Shown in pieces: positions 17,971-26,671 of a stretch of 64,000 nt of DNA. The position numbers and the translations under genes were made by a program. A model generated the notes under the pieces. That model ran no database searches. It worked only from the letters and a program-made list of their open reading frames with translations, and had not been told where the DNA came from. Location of the stretch: NCBI GenBank assembly GCA_964571725.1, contig CAZNDB010000001.1, forward strand, positions 1 to 64,000, in the 5' to 3' direction. Source of the DNA: UBA1369 sp964571725. GTDB lineage: Bacteria > Patescibacteriota > Gracilibacteria > UBA1369. Positions within the stretch are counted from its first letter, which is position 1, and each line of letters opens with the position of its first letter.

Positions 17971-18898
17971 ATGGAAGACAACACACAAAACCAAAACCAA
18001 AATTATACCCAACCGGATGCCTCAAATCCGCAGCCGGTTCAGCCAATTGCCGGCNNNNNNNNNNCCCGAACAGGGGTATGAAAATCAGCAATATCAGCCA
18101 ATGCCCCAGACCGGTTCCACTGCGGACGCCTACGGCCCCCGTCAGGTTTCCCTGTTTACGCTCTTTGCCAAAACTTTTCTCGGTTTCATCGGAGGGGGAG
18201 CGGGTTCCCTGGTTTTACTACTGATTTTTCTGGCTACTTCATCCGTTCTGCAACCGGTTTTAAGACCTGCTGAAGCCACTGGAGAACAGGTTAATCCGAT
18301 TTTTATCGTGATTCTGATGGCTATGATTTTTGCCACTACTCTTATCTCCAGTATTCTGGCCCCCTGGCTGTTGTCCATCTCGGAAAGACTGCGCTATCCC
18401 AGAATTGTCACTTCTATCTATCAGATCTTCATCGTAAATCTGATCATTTTTGCCTTTACCGCACCGCTTTATCTGAGCACCTCCGTCACCAACCTGGAAT
18501 TTACGGCCTATGCCGCCGGTATGCAGATTCTGATGGTTTCAATGTCCAGCGCTCTGATTATGGAAATCTTAAACGATAACCGTTATCCGCTGCTGGGCGT
18601 ATATACGACTGTAATCGGCGTATTGATCGCCACTGCCATCAATCTGTTCCTTTTCCAGATGATGCAAAGCGCCACAGTCCTGCTCTTTGCCGCATTACCC
18701 ATCACCTGGGCTTCCATCGGCTTTTTCCAGGCTGCCCTGGCCATGATTTACTATTGGTATTATCTCAACTGGGGCAACGACTTCCTGGCCATCACTACCA
18801 GTTATGGCACTGAATATGCCGGCGTACAGGAGGAAGTGGATGAAGCCGAAGCGGAACTTCCGGAAGATAAAACCGGCGGAGATTTCTTTAAGAGTTAG
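17971..18898 (+). CDS. Polytopic membrane protein with Q/N/P-rich N-terminus, interrupted by gap
   Basis: The ATG at 17971, 5 bases after lspA, starts MEDNTQNQNQNYTQPD and stays open to the N-run at 18055-18064. After the gap the frame continues as PEQGYENQQYQPMPQ and on to the stop at 18898, but in a different phase, so the 10 Ns do not reflect the true gap length. The joined protein has a disordered Gln/Asn/Pro-rich N-terminus of 50 or more residues, about six membrane helices and an acidic tail (EEVDEAEAELPEDK). I do not recognise a family; Yip1-like proteins have similar layouts. A repetitive N-terminus probably caused the assembly break. Confidence 0.7.
18055..18064. other. Assembly gap (10 N)
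   Basis: Ten ambiguous bases stand inside a coding region. The reading frame differs on the two sides (phase 1 before, phase 2 after), so the length is a placeholder. Confidence 0.98.
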
Positions 18899-18906
18899 AA
18901 AAATTT

Positions 18907-19365
18907 ATGCAAAAGGAATTAGTTCTATCCATTGTTAACGTGGTTGCCCTCTGCATTGTCATATCGGCGATCAGTTTGTTTTTTGTCCACGACAGCCATT
19001 GGATCGGTTACATCCTGATTGCTTTGTCAGTTCTTTGTTTATTGTCTTTGGCCCCCTTCAAGATTCCAGTCAAATCAGTCCAGCCGGATATAGTTTTCGG
19101 ATTGATTGATAATGGTATTTTAGCCATGTTGGCCATATTCGGGGCACATTTTGCCGGTGTCACCGGAGCTATTCTGGGTGGAGTTGTCGGTAACGCTCTT
19201 ACCGACGGGATAGCAGGTGTTTTTGAAGGACATTGGGCGGAGCGTCTGCGAACCAAAGCCATTTCAGAAGAAAGGACCTTGCTCAAATCGGCAGTCGGCA
19301 AAATGGCCGGATGTCTTTTGGGAGCCGGCATAGTAATGGTTGTAGCCAGCTGGTTGAATTTTTAA
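18907..19365 (+). CDS. Small polytopic membrane protein, unknown
   Basis: A 152-aa protein with about four membrane helices (VNVVALCIVISAISLFFV, GYILIALSVLCLLSLAPF, ILAMLAIFGAHFAGVTGAILGG, MAGCLLGAGIVMVVASWL). DIVFGLIDNGILA and GNALTDGIAGVFEGHWAERL hold polar residues inside or next to membrane segments, faintly like VIT/CCC1-type metal carriers, but this is not firm. It follows the previous membrane-protein gene after 8 bases and ends just before a strong terminator, so it is the last gene of the lspA run. Confidence 0.65.
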   Translation: MQKELVLSIVNVVALCIVISAISLFFVHDSHWIGYILIALSVLCLLSLAPFKIPVKSVQPDIVFGLIDNGILAMLAIFGAHFAGVTGAILGGVVGNALTDGIAGVFEGHWAERLRTKAISEERTLLKSAVGKMAGCLLGAGIVMVVASWLNF

Positions 19366-19367
19366 AT

Positions 19368-19397
19368 AAAAAAAGCCTCTGTTTCCAAAGGCTTTTT
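19368..19397. terminator. Bidirectional rho-independent terminator
   Basis: AAAAAGCCT, a 9-base loop and AGGCTTTTT form an A/T-flanked stem between two convergent genes. The A-run and T-run on either side let it work on both strands. Confidence 0.8.
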
Positions 19398-19421
19398 AAC
19401 ATCCTGCAATAAAATTCCGGA

Positions 19422-20177
19422 TTACTTCTTCGCTTTCATAAATTCTCCGGCCATTTCCACAGCTCTCAGCACTTCAATCGGCACCATCCAGATGGTGGTA
19501 TTGGACTGATCGGAGGAAATATCATTGATCGATTGCAATGTTCTCATGTGCAGGGCTCCGGGAGTTTCTGCCATCATGCGGGCGGCCTCTGTGATACTCT
19601 TGGCTGCGATAACCTCACCTTCGGCACGGATGATGGAAGCTTTTCTTTCTCTTTCCGCTTCAGCCACCTTGGAGATGGTTCTCTTTAAATCCGGCGGGAT
19701 GGCGATATCCTTTAGATCCACGTTTTCCACTTTGATGCCCCAAGGGTCGGTAGCTTCATCCACCAGTTTTTGGATGGTATCGGAGATTGAATCGCGGTCA
19801 CGTAGCAATTCTTCCAGTGTCACTGAACCCACCACGTTTCTCATGGTGATCTGGGCCAGCTGGCTGGTGGCATAATAAAAGTTTTCCACGTCCAGGATGG
19901 CTTTCTGGGGATCCATTACCTTGTAATAGATCACGGCATTGATGCCCACCGGGATATTATCCTTGGTGATGGCTTCCTGTTCAGGAACATCAACTGTCTT
20001 GATGCGGATATCCACTTTCTGCATGGACTGGAAAATAGGGATAATCAGCCTCCAGCCGGGTTGCTTGGTGGAAGAATATCTGCCCATGGTCAGCACGATG
20101 CCCCGTTCATACTGGTTAATCTGTCTGACGAACGACAAAATCAAAATTACCCCCACCACTATCAGAGTAATTTCCAT
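19422..20177 (-). CDS. SPFH/band-7 slipin (stomatin-like) protein
   Basis: A 251-aa prokaryotic stomatin-like protein. An N-terminal membrane segment (residues 2-18, EITLIVVGVILILSFVR) is followed by the SPFH domain (YERGIVLTMGRYSSTKQPGW, VDVPEQEAITKDNIPVGINAVIYYKV), then a helical oligomerisation region (AEAERERKASIIRAEGEVIAA). Slipins assemble into large membrane rings and are tied to membrane microdomains and protease control. No NfeD partner gene is next to it. It is a single gene, convergent with the preceding membrane-protein gene and divergent from mscS. Confidence 0.92.
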   Translation of the reverse strand: MEITLIVVGVILILSFVRQINQYERGIVLTMGRYSSTKQPGWRLIIPIFQSMQKVDIRIKTVDVPEQEAITKDNIPVGINAVIYYKVMDPQKAILDVENFYYATSQLAQITMRNVVGSVTLEELLRDRDSISDTIQKLVDEATDPWGIKVENVDLKDIAIPPDLKRTISKVAEAERERKASIIRAEGEVIAAKSITEAARMMAETPGALHMRTLQSINDISSDQSNTTIWMVPIEVLRAVEMAGEFMKAKK

Positions 20178-20248
20178 AAGTTGTTGGATTAAAAAATATT
20201 ACGAACCAGATTATTAACTTATTCAAGGGCTTTTCCAAATATATGCGG

Positions 20249-20277
20249 TTGAAGGAAAGCGGCTTTTTTGGTATAAT
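20249..20277 (+). promoter_or_regulatory. Promoter of the MscS gene
   Basis: TTGAAG (20249-20254) and a perfect TATAAT (20272-20277) have a 17-base spacer. The leader to the ATG at 20304 is about 20 bases and includes AAGG just before the start. Confidence 0.65.
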
Positions 20278-20303
20278 TTAATGAATATCTCAACCAATCA
20301 AGG

Positions 20304-21701
20304 ATGTCGCTTCTCAATCAAATCCTCGGGATAGCCGTAGCACACGCCCAAACCGCCACAGAAAAGGCGGGTGATGTAGCCAACAGTACCGGCAGTGAAC
20401 TGACCAAGCTGATTGGCAACTTTATTGCTTCCATTCCTCTCTGGATTGCCGCCGTCGTGGTTGCATTTTTCAGTTATATCCTGGCCGTGGGAGTAAAAAA
20501 AGCACTGGAAGCAAAACTGTCGGAACAGGGAATTGAAGAAGAACATAAAGAAGTAAAAATAGTGGCCGGCCGTTCAGCTTTTTTCGGTGTATTAATTATC
20601 GGTATTACCGTCTCTCTGAGCATCGTTGGTATTGATCTGAAGCCGATTGTCGCCGCCGGTGCTTTTGGACTCGGTTTTGCCCTGCAGGACATAATCATGA
20701 ATCTGATTTCCGGTATGTTCATCCTGGCTTCTCACCACTACACAATCGGGGACGTAATTTCTACGGGCAGTGTTACAGGTCGCATCGAGGAAATTCAAAC
20801 CCGAGCCACCATCATCAAAGCTTTCGATGGCACTAAAGTCATCATTCCCAATTCCGACCTGTTTTCCAATGTGGTCATCAGTAAAACTTCCAATCCCTAC
20901 CGCAAGATCAGTTTTATACAGGGGGTCGGTTATGGTACCGATCTGAAAAAGGTAATGGAACTGACGCTGGCGGTTGTTAATAGCATTCCCTGGGTCTTAA
21001 AGAAGCCGAAAGCCAGTGTTATTTTCACGGAATGGGATGACTCCTGGATCGATTTCAAGATCAATGTCTGGATCGATTCCAAGGGCGGCAAATTTGTTAA
21101 GGTCAAAAACCGGGTAATCATGGATGTCACCAAGGCCTACGAGGAAGCAGGTATTTACATTCCATATCCTATTCAGACTGTTCAGTTTGAAAACACCCCC
21201 AAAGGTTGGACCGAAGACGAAATAGATCAGGACGCAGTCACTAAGAAAATGAAAGAGATTAAGGAAAAATACAAAATTAAGGCTCTTGCCGGACAAACTC
21301 CCGGACGCATTGGATTCTCTCCAATGCAGCCCGGCAACCTGCTTACTCCCCAATTAGTGCCGGCCGTTGCTGCAGCAGTACCCGTTACCGCAGAAATAAC
21401 TTCCGCAGCAGTCAATACTTCTGCCCCTGTTCCGGCCGGCAATGCAACATCTCCCGCCACTGCGGTTCCTGGTACCGAATCCATGCCGATAGCTATCCAA
21501 ACCACTCCCAACAGCCCCGGCCAGGACTGGCTGCATCAGGCATTGCAGGCACAGGTTGTCGCAACTTCTCAACCAGTTCAACCCGCCCCGGAAGCCCCCG
21601 TTACGGCTCCACAAGAGTCGCCGGCAGCCACGCCGGTTCCCACACCACAGCAACCGCCCGCCACTCCGTCAGCAACTCCCGGTTCTACCATCGCACTCTA
21701 A
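20304..21701 (+). CDS. MscS-family mechanosensitive channel with Pro/Ala-rich tail
   Basis: A 465-aa small-conductance mechanosensitive channel, opened by membrane tension to release solutes. A periplasmic N-terminus of about 40 residues is followed by helices near 40-62, 85-105 and the pore helix region LKPIVAAGAFGLGFALQDII. The cytoplasmic beta domain follows (GDVISTGSVTGRIEEIQTRAT, IPNSDLFSNVVI). The vestibule ends near residue 300 (YPIQTVQFEN). The last 130 or so residues are Pro, Ala and Thr rich and look disordered, an unusual extension for the family. It is monocistronic by position. Confidence 0.9.
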   Translation: MSLLNQILGIAVAHAQTATEKAGDVANSTGSELTKLIGNFIASIPLWIAAVVVAFFSYILAVGVKKALEAKLSEQGIEEEHKEVKIVAGRSAFFGVLIIGITVSLSIVGIDLKPIVAAGAFGLGFALQDIIMNLISGMFILASHHYTIGDVISTGSVTGRIEEIQTRATIIKAFDGTKVIIPNSDLFSNVVISKTSNPYRKISFIQGVGYGTDLKKVMELTLAVVNSIPWVLKKPKASVIFTEWDDSWIDFKINVWIDSKGGKFVKVKNRVIMDVTKAYEEAGIYIPYPIQTVQFENTPKGWTEDEIDQDAVTKKMKEIKEKYKIKALAGQTPGRIGFSPMQPGNLLTPQLVPAVAAAVPVTAEITSAAVNTSAPVPAGNATSPATAVPGTESMPIAIQTTPNSPGQDWLHQALQAQVVATSQPVQPAPEAPVTAPQESPAATPVPTPQQPPATPSATPGSTIAL

Positions 21702-21845
21702 TCACAGTCTCTGCCCGACACCCCCGTGACCAGGCTTTGCCCGGACAATCCTAATTCAAAACATTCCCCCCGCTTGCTGCAAGCCGGATTCTCTGCCCTG
21801 ATTTATCTTTGACTTTTATTTTGCTTGTTTTTCCCGCGACAGGGA

Positions 21846-21867
21846 CTAAATTTGTTTTGCAATTTAG
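21846..21867 (+). promoter_or_regulatory. Small leader hairpin upstream of prs
   Basis: CTAAATT-TGTTTTGC-AATTTAG forms a 7-bp stem that ends 11 bases before the prs ATG. No Shine-Dalgarno sequence lies between hairpin and start. It could affect initiation or be chance in AT-rich sequence. Confidence 0.25.
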
Positions 21868-21878
21868 CCCACAAATAA

Positions 21879-22823
21879 ATGTCAGGACATCCTCTAAAAC
21901 TCTTTGCCGGGTCTTCCCACCCGGAACTGGCCGAAAGAATTGCCCATGAGCTTGGTACCGAGCTGGAGCCGGTGGATCTGGACCAATTCAGTGACGGTTC
22001 CAACAAGGTTCGTCTTCCCCAAACGGTTCGCGGCAGCGACGCTTATGTTATTCAGACCTGCCGTCCGCACAAGCTGAACGATGATTTGATGGAACTCTTT
22101 CTGATGATCCACACTCTCCAACGCAATAGCGCTGACCGCGTTTACGCTGTCATCCCTCATCTAGGTTATGCCCGCGACGACAGTGAAACGCAGGAAGAAC
22201 ACCGCAAGTCCATTGCCGCCCAGTTAATGGCTATATTGGCTGAAGCCTCCGGTGCCGATTCCGCCTCCATCGTCAATCTGCATGCCCGCCAGGAAACAGC
22301 TTTTTTCCGCATACCCGTAGATAATATTTACGCCACGCCCCTGCTGGTGAAAGACATCCGCGATAAAAATCTGGCTAATCCGGTGCCTGTTGCTCCTGAC
22401 ACCGGCGCGGCCAAAGCTACCCGCTATTACGCCAGTCAAATCCCGGAAACGGAAGGCCGCATTGTGATTATCAACAAACACCGGCCCCGTGCCAACGTTT
22501 CTGAAGTAACCGAAGTGGTGGGTCAGGTTATGGGGAAAACCTGTATCTTTATTGATGATATTATCGATACGGCGGGAACGGCCTGCAACGGCAAAAGAGC
22601 CCTGGAATCACTGGGCTGCAATGAAGATGTTTATTATTACGCCACCCATCCCGTACTGTCCGGCTCGGCCATGGACAGGCTCAGAGAAGCCAATTTTAAA
22701 GAAATCGTGGTGACCGATACTATTCCGCTCTCTGTTGAAAAACTGTTGCCCAACATGAGAGTGCTTTCTGTGGCGCCGTTACTGGCGGAAAACATCCGCA
22801 AGATTCACAAGTCGCCCTGTTAA
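21879..22823 (+). CDS. prs: Ribose-phosphate pyrophosphokinase (PRPP synthetase)
   Basis: Makes PRPP from ribose 5-phosphate and ATP for nucleotide synthesis. The 314-aa length is usual. Motifs: LFAGSSHPELAERIA at the N-terminus, VIPHLGYARDDSE (the ATP loop, usually YARQDRK), NKHRPRANVSEV (the flexible catalytic loop, usually DKRRPKANVSEV) and the PRPP-binding IFIDDIIDTAGT. The segment usually DLHAxQIQGFF reads NLHARQETAFF here. The protein is thus a divergent but probably active member. It is convergent with the GT2 gene, with only 8 bases between the stops. Confidence 0.88.
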   Translation: MSGHPLKLFAGSSHPELAERIAHELGTELEPVDLDQFSDGSNKVRLPQTVRGSDAYVIQTCRPHKLNDDLMELFLMIHTLQRNSADRVYAVIPHLGYARDDSETQEEHRKSIAAQLMAILAEASGADSASIVNLHARQETAFFRIPVDNIYATPLLVKDIRDKNLANPVPVAPDTGAAKATRYYASQIPETEGRIVIINKHRPRANVSEVTEVVGQVMGKTCIFIDDIIDTAGTACNGKRALESLGCNEDVYYYATHPVLSGSAMDRLREANFKEIVVTDTIPLSVEKLLPNMRVLSVAPLLAENIRKIHKSPC

Positions 22824-22831
22824 GCGCCGGA

Positions 22832-23671
22832 TCATTTGGAATATTTGGAACGCGGATTGCCTCTGAACAGATGTTTCAGCTGGTAAACCAAGGCATCCTT
22901 GACGTGCTGGCGCATTGTCCATTTGTTGAAAAAGGCCAGAAAACCGCCCTCGCTGGCCCGGCGTCCGTCGGCGTGTACGCGTACTTCCGGATAATAAACC
23001 ACCTCATATCCGGCTTTCCAGCATTGCCAGCACATTTCAGGGTCTGACATGAAAAGGAAATAAGAGCTGTCCAGTCCGCCCAGTTTATCCCAGAGTGATT
23101 TCCGGGTAATCCAGAAAGAGGACTGCAGCCAGTCTACCGGCTGGGTTTTTGCATAGTCCAGATGCTGCATTTCATCGTAGGCCACCCATTTTTTAATCAG
23201 GGGCAAACGGCGCAGGAAAGTTCGTCTGGCCACCTGTAAAAACAGATTGGGGAAAGCCCGCACCGTCATGGCGGTTTTGCCGGAATTGTCATTGATCTGC
23301 TGTGGCCCGCAGATGCCGATTCGCGGATGTATCTCCATGAAATCCACCAGTTTTTGCAAAATGTCTTTTTCCGGCCAGATAATGTCGGGATTCACGATCA
23401 GCAAATATTCTCCTTTAGCCAATTCCACGCCCCGGTTATTGCCGCGTATATAACCCAGATTTTTGGGATTGATCAGAGTCTGCACGCCCTCAAATTTACG
23501 CAGGGAGTCAAGCATCAGGGCTTTTTGGGGATTGCAGGAATTGTCGACGATAATTACTTCAAAATTAAAATCGGCCACCTGTTTATAGATGCTCTCAACA
23601 TTCTCGCAAACGTGCCTGCTTTTCGAGAAATGCAGAATGATTATGGAAGCTTTGATGGGGCCTTTTTTCAT
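22832..23671 (-). CDS. Family 2 glycosyltransferase (rhamnosyltransferase-like)
   Basis: A 279-aa GT-A fold enzyme. It begins with SIIILHFSKSRHVCENVESI, followed by EVIIVDNSC (nucleotide-binding strand and Asp) and GEYLLIVNPDIIWPE, which holds the DxD-type motif. GLDSSYFLFMSDPEMCWQCW matches the acceptor region of WbbL/RfbN-like rhamnosyltransferases (the usual form is ED-x-D-W). It probably adds a sugar to a surface polysaccharide or lipid-linked glycan on the cytoplasmic side. A TATAAT (minus strand, 23694-23699) sits 23 bases upstream, with TTCGTA 18 bases before it. Confidence 0.85.
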   Translation of the reverse strand: MKKGPIKASIIILHFSKSRHVCENVESIYKQVADFNFEVIIVDNSCNPQKALMLDSLRKFEGVQTLINPKNLGYIRGNNRGVELAKGEYLLIVNPDIIWPEKDILQKLVDFMEIHPRIGICGPQQINDNSGKTAMTVRAFPNLFLQVARRTFLRRLPLIKKWVAYDEMQHLDYAKTQPVDWLQSSFWITRKSLWDKLGGLDSSYFLFMSDPEMCWQCWKAGYEVVYYPEVRVHADGRRASEGGFLAFFNKWTMRQHVKDALVYQLKHLFRGNPRSKYSK

Positions 23672-23747
23672 AGAAAATATCAGTACGGGACGGATTATAG
23701 CAGACTGAAAAACGCTTTACGAACCTTTTCCCCGTCTGCTTGTCCGT

Positions 23748-24599
23748 TTAGAGCTTACTGATCCAGAAAAACCAGATGGAAAAGACGGCCACCGCCGCTA
23801 TGCGGTACCAGGCAAACAGGGCCAGAGTATGCTTTTTCAGGTAATTCATCAGGAAACTGATGGCCAGCCAGCCCGCCGCGAATGAACTGACTATACCGAT
23901 GAACAGAATATCCGTGGCCGGCAGCATATAATCACCTTTGACCACTTTTAAGACGGCAAACGCTGTGGCGGCCAGCATGGCGATTGAGCCGAGTATAAAC
24001 GAAAACCTGGCCGCCTTTGACCTGTCGATTCCCAGAAACAACCCGGAAGTAATGGTGGCGCCGGAACGCGACACTCCCGGTATCAAGGCGCAGGCCTGTG
24101 CCAGACCGATAATCAGGCCGTCCCTGATGGAAATGGCTGTCCTTTTATGCGTGTTTTTCTTATAAAGATGTTCCGCCAGCAAAAACAGCAGGGAAACCGA
24201 AAACAGCATCACGCAGACCGGCAGCGGGGCCAGAAAGTATTCGTCCAGCCAGTCTCCCCAGAAAAACCCCACCACCAGGGCGGGAATCGTGCCGATCAGT
24301 AATATCGCCAGCATTTTTTTGTTTTCCGAAAGCCATTCTTTATCCACCCCTTGGCGGAATTTCCGGGGTCCGATCCAGACGAAAAAAGCCCTGATCAGCT
24401 CGGCAAAATCCAGCCGGAAATAAATCAGAATGGCCAACAGGGTACCGAAATGAACCGCTATGTCAAAAGCTTTCAGGGCGACCGGATCATTCAGTCCCAG
24501 CAGCCCCTGAAACAGTACCAGATGGCCGGAGGAGGAGATTGGCAGAAACTCCGTAATTCCCTGCAGCACGCCCAAAATCAACGCTTGTAAATATGACAT
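23748..24599 (-). CDS. uppP: Undecaprenyl-diphosphatase UppP (BacA)
   Basis: Recycles the lipid carrier for wall synthesis by removing a phosphate from undecaprenyl pyrophosphate. The 283-aa protein has eight or so membrane helices. Active-site motifs are GITEFLPISSSGHL near residue 15 and ALIPGVSRSGATI near residue 175. Length and motifs are typical. Its start lies 18 bases after the stop of the Smr-protein gene, and the two are likely co-transcribed. Confidence 0.96.
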   Translation of the reverse strand: MSYLQALILGVLQGITEFLPISSSGHLVLFQGLLGLNDPVALKAFDIAVHFGTLLAILIYFRLDFAELIRAFFVWIGPRKFRQGVDKEWLSENKKMLAILLIGTIPALVVGFFWGDWLDEYFLAPLPVCVMLFSVSLLFLLAEHLYKKNTHKRTAISIRDGLIIGLAQACALIPGVSRSGATITSGLFLGIDRSKAARFSFILGSIAMLAATAFAVLKVVKGDYMLPATDILFIGIVSSFAAGWLAISFLMNYLKKHTLALFAWYRIAAVAVFSIWFFWISKL

Positions 24600-24617
24600 T
24601 CAAAAAGTTTATTTTTA

Positions 24618-25094
24618 TTACTTCAAATATACATAAATCGCCCCGAACCCGCCATGCCGAAGTTCGGCCGTTTTAAAATTTTTGACGGTCTGCTGCTGAA
24701 TCATCCCGGAAAGCATATTGACCGCCATCGGCCGGAGCTTCGCGACGCCGCCCTCACTGTTTCTGCCCAGTCCGGTTACCACTTTGATAAAAATCAGCCC
24801 CTGTTCCCGGCAATCGAGAACAAAGTTTTCCAGTGCCTTTTCCGCCTCTCTCACGGTCATTCCGTGCAGGTCCAGGGATCTCTGCGGTTCGTCCGGATAA
24901 CGTTTGCCTTCTTCACCTGGCTTGCCGTGACCGGCCGGGCTTTCCTTTTCGGACAATTTGAACCCCTTCATGCCGCGTTCCTTAAACAGCTCGGCAAAGC
25001 CACGGAAATCCGTTTCTCCGCTCTTTTCCTGACCGGATTTTTCATATAAATCTGACCAGGTTTCTTCCCTGTTGTAATTCTTTGGGGGATTCAT
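24618..25094 (-). CDS. Smr-domain protein
   Basis: A 158-aa protein. The first 75 residues are charged and probably disordered. The C-terminal half is an Smr domain: SLDLHGMTVREAEKALENF, then IKVVTGLGRNSEGG and ending AELRHGGFGAIYVYLK. Smr domains, also found at the end of MutS2, bind or nick nucleic acids, and recent work links them to ribosome-collision mRNA cleavage. The start is set at the ATG at 25094 (MNPPKNYNREE); the longer frame begins with TTG at 25118 and has no support. It stands between yidD and uppP. Confidence 0.85.
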   Translation of the reverse strand: MNPPKNYNREETWSDLYEKSGQEKSGETDFRGFAELFKERGMKGFKLSEKESPAGHGKPGEEGKRYPDEPQRSLDLHGMTVREAEKALENFVLDCREQGLIFIKVVTGLGRNSEGGVAKLRPMAVNMLSGMIQQQTVKNFKTAELRHGGFGAIYVYLK

Positions 25095-25166
25095 TGGAAA
25101 ATTAAGTAAGAATTCCAAAATAACACAAAACTACAGAAAGTCAAACATTTCCCTGATGATTTTGGA

Positions 25167-25445
25167 TCAGGGCTGGTCTTCGCCTCCGTCCGACCAGGGA
25201 TTGCAGCGAATTATTCTCCAGACGGATTTGGGAATACCGCGCCACAGACCGTACTTTTTGACAGACAGTCGGCCGTATTCCGAACAGGTGGGGTGGAATT
25301 TGCAATAGCCATAGGGAAAAAGCTTCCGAAGCCAACCGTGATCCGGCGAAAGTGTTCTCTGATACAGCCAAATCAACCCCAGCAGAGGCAGCCTGGGCAG
25401 ATATAAAATACTAGAAATAATTGCCCGGCGATTTTTTAACTCCAT
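25167..25445 (-). CDS. yidD: Membrane protein insertion efficiency factor YidD
   Basis: A 92-aa YidD protein, usually found near yidC and rpmH, which helps YidC-dependent membrane insertion. The family core is complete: CKFHPTCSEYGRLSVKKYG and RIIRCNPWSDGG, with an amphipathic N-terminal segment (LPRLPLLGLIWLYQRTLSPDHG). Its first 35 bases overlap the end of the M23 peptidase gene in another frame. In most bacteria it sits in the rpmH-rnpA-yidD-yidC cluster; here that context is absent. Confidence 0.95.
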   Translation of the reverse strand: MELKNRRAIISSILYLPRLPLLGLIWLYQRTLSPDHGWLRKLFPYGYCKFHPTCSEYGRLSVKKYGLWRGIPKSVWRIIRCNPWSDGGEDQP

Positions 25446-26664
25446 TTTGTATTACTTCAAAGTGCAGATGAATACCGGTGCGACCGCGGACATTACCTGT
25501 GCGGCCCTGTTTACCGATTACCTGTCCCTGTGTGACTACGTCTCCCACCGAAACGGACAAATATTCCATATGGGCATACAAAGTCTTTAAACCGTTGCCG
25601 TGATCGATGATGATATGGTTTCCGTATCCGCCTCCATAAGTTCCACTGGAAGCCTTGATGACGGTACCGTCCATGGCTGCCCAGATCGGAGGTTTGCTGG
25701 TATCGGAAATATCATAGGCATAATGTCCCGGATGATAACCCTGTGTAAGTTTGCCTCTGGTCGGATAAATCATGGTTTTTCCCGCAGCCGGTCCTTCACT
25801 GGCGTTGGATCCGATGTCGGACGCGGAAACCAGAGTGGCACTACCCACATTGCTCTTACCGAAAGTCAGTCTGGATGAGGATTGAACCCTGGCCGGACTG
25901 TCGCGGTCAACCGGAAGCGGTTTGGCACCTGGGATAAACAGAGCTTCCCCGGCCTTCAGCGTGGCTTCACTCTCCAGTCTGTTCTGCTTGATGATAGTAT
26001 CGGCGTTGACGCTGTAAGTGGAAGCGATCTTTTTGATATCCTGTCCTTTCTGTACTATATGGGTGACTCCGTCTACCGGAGGTATGATCAGTTTCTGGCC
26101 CACTTTGAGGGTGGAGCCGGCTGTTAAGCCGTTTTCCCACAAAACCGTATTGGTCTTCAGTCCATATTCCTCGGCAATGGTGGAGACCGTTTCACCGGCG
26201 GAAATTTCATGTACAATCCGCCCGTTCATAGCGGAACGATCGGAAAATTCAGTTTGAGGATTAATCTTTGGAATATAGCCATCTTCGGAGGCGATCATTA
26301 GGCTGTCGCCGTAATAATATTGTTCTATGCCCTCCAGTTCAGGGGCAAACGAGGCGTTTTGTGAATAGACGTTCTCCGGATTCACAGCACCGATAATAAA
26401 AATCGCCACCACGGCCACGCTGTAGGACTTGAAAAGTTTGGTACTGGAAGAGACGTTGGAAACCCTCCTGGAAGGCAGTGTCAGAGCGGCTTCCCCGCTG
26501 GCCATAAAATCAAAAACATTAAGCAGTTTTCCAAAGGTTTTAGCCCCTGCGAAAACTCTTCTATGTCTGGCTTTTCTGGCGGCCAGGTTCGGGGAGAGTT
26601 GGAATTCGGCACTCCCTAGTTGTGAATTGTTGGTCGTACTAATGGTAGTAAGTTTAAGATCTAT
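25411..26664 (-). CDS. LysM and M23 (LytM) peptidase, probable AUA start
   Basis: A membrane-anchored envelope peptidase. From the ATG at 26505 it is 364 aa: a membrane helix (about 28-44, SYSVAVVAIFIIGAV), two LysM modules (EISAGETVSTIAEEYGL and VQKGQDIKKIASTYSV) and a C-terminal M23 domain with zinc ligands in GHYAYD and GIHLHFEV. But the same frame runs 53 codons further up to an ATA at 26664, which sits 7 bases behind a perfect AGGAGG. The added part reads as protein (LSPNLAARKARHRRVF). There is no ATG, GTG or TTG between the in-frame TGA upstream and 26505, and nothing like a ribosome binding site before 26505. I therefore take 26664 as the likely start (417 aa). Confidence 0.8.
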   Translation of the reverse strand: MDLKLTTISTTNNSQLGSAEFQLSPNLAARKARHRRVFAGAKTFGKLLNVFDFMASGEAALTLPSRRVSNVSSSTKLFKSYSVAVVAIFIIGAVNPENVYSQNASFAPELEGIEQYYYGDSLMIASEDGYIPKINPQTEFSDRSAMNGRIVHEISAGETVSTIAEEYGLKTNTVLWENGLTAGSTLKVGQKLIIPPVDGVTHIVQKGQDIKKIASTYSVNADTIIKQNRLESEATLKAGEALFIPGAKPLPVDRDSPARVQSSSRLTFGKSNVGSATLVSASDIGSNASEGPAAGKTMIYPTRGKLTQGYHPGHYAYDISDTSKPPIWAAMDGTVIKASSGTYGGGYGNHIIIDHGNGLKTLYAHMEYLSVSVGDVVTQGQVIGKQGRTGNVRGRTGIHLHFEVIQNGVKKSPGNYF

Positions 26665-26671
26665 TGTATTT

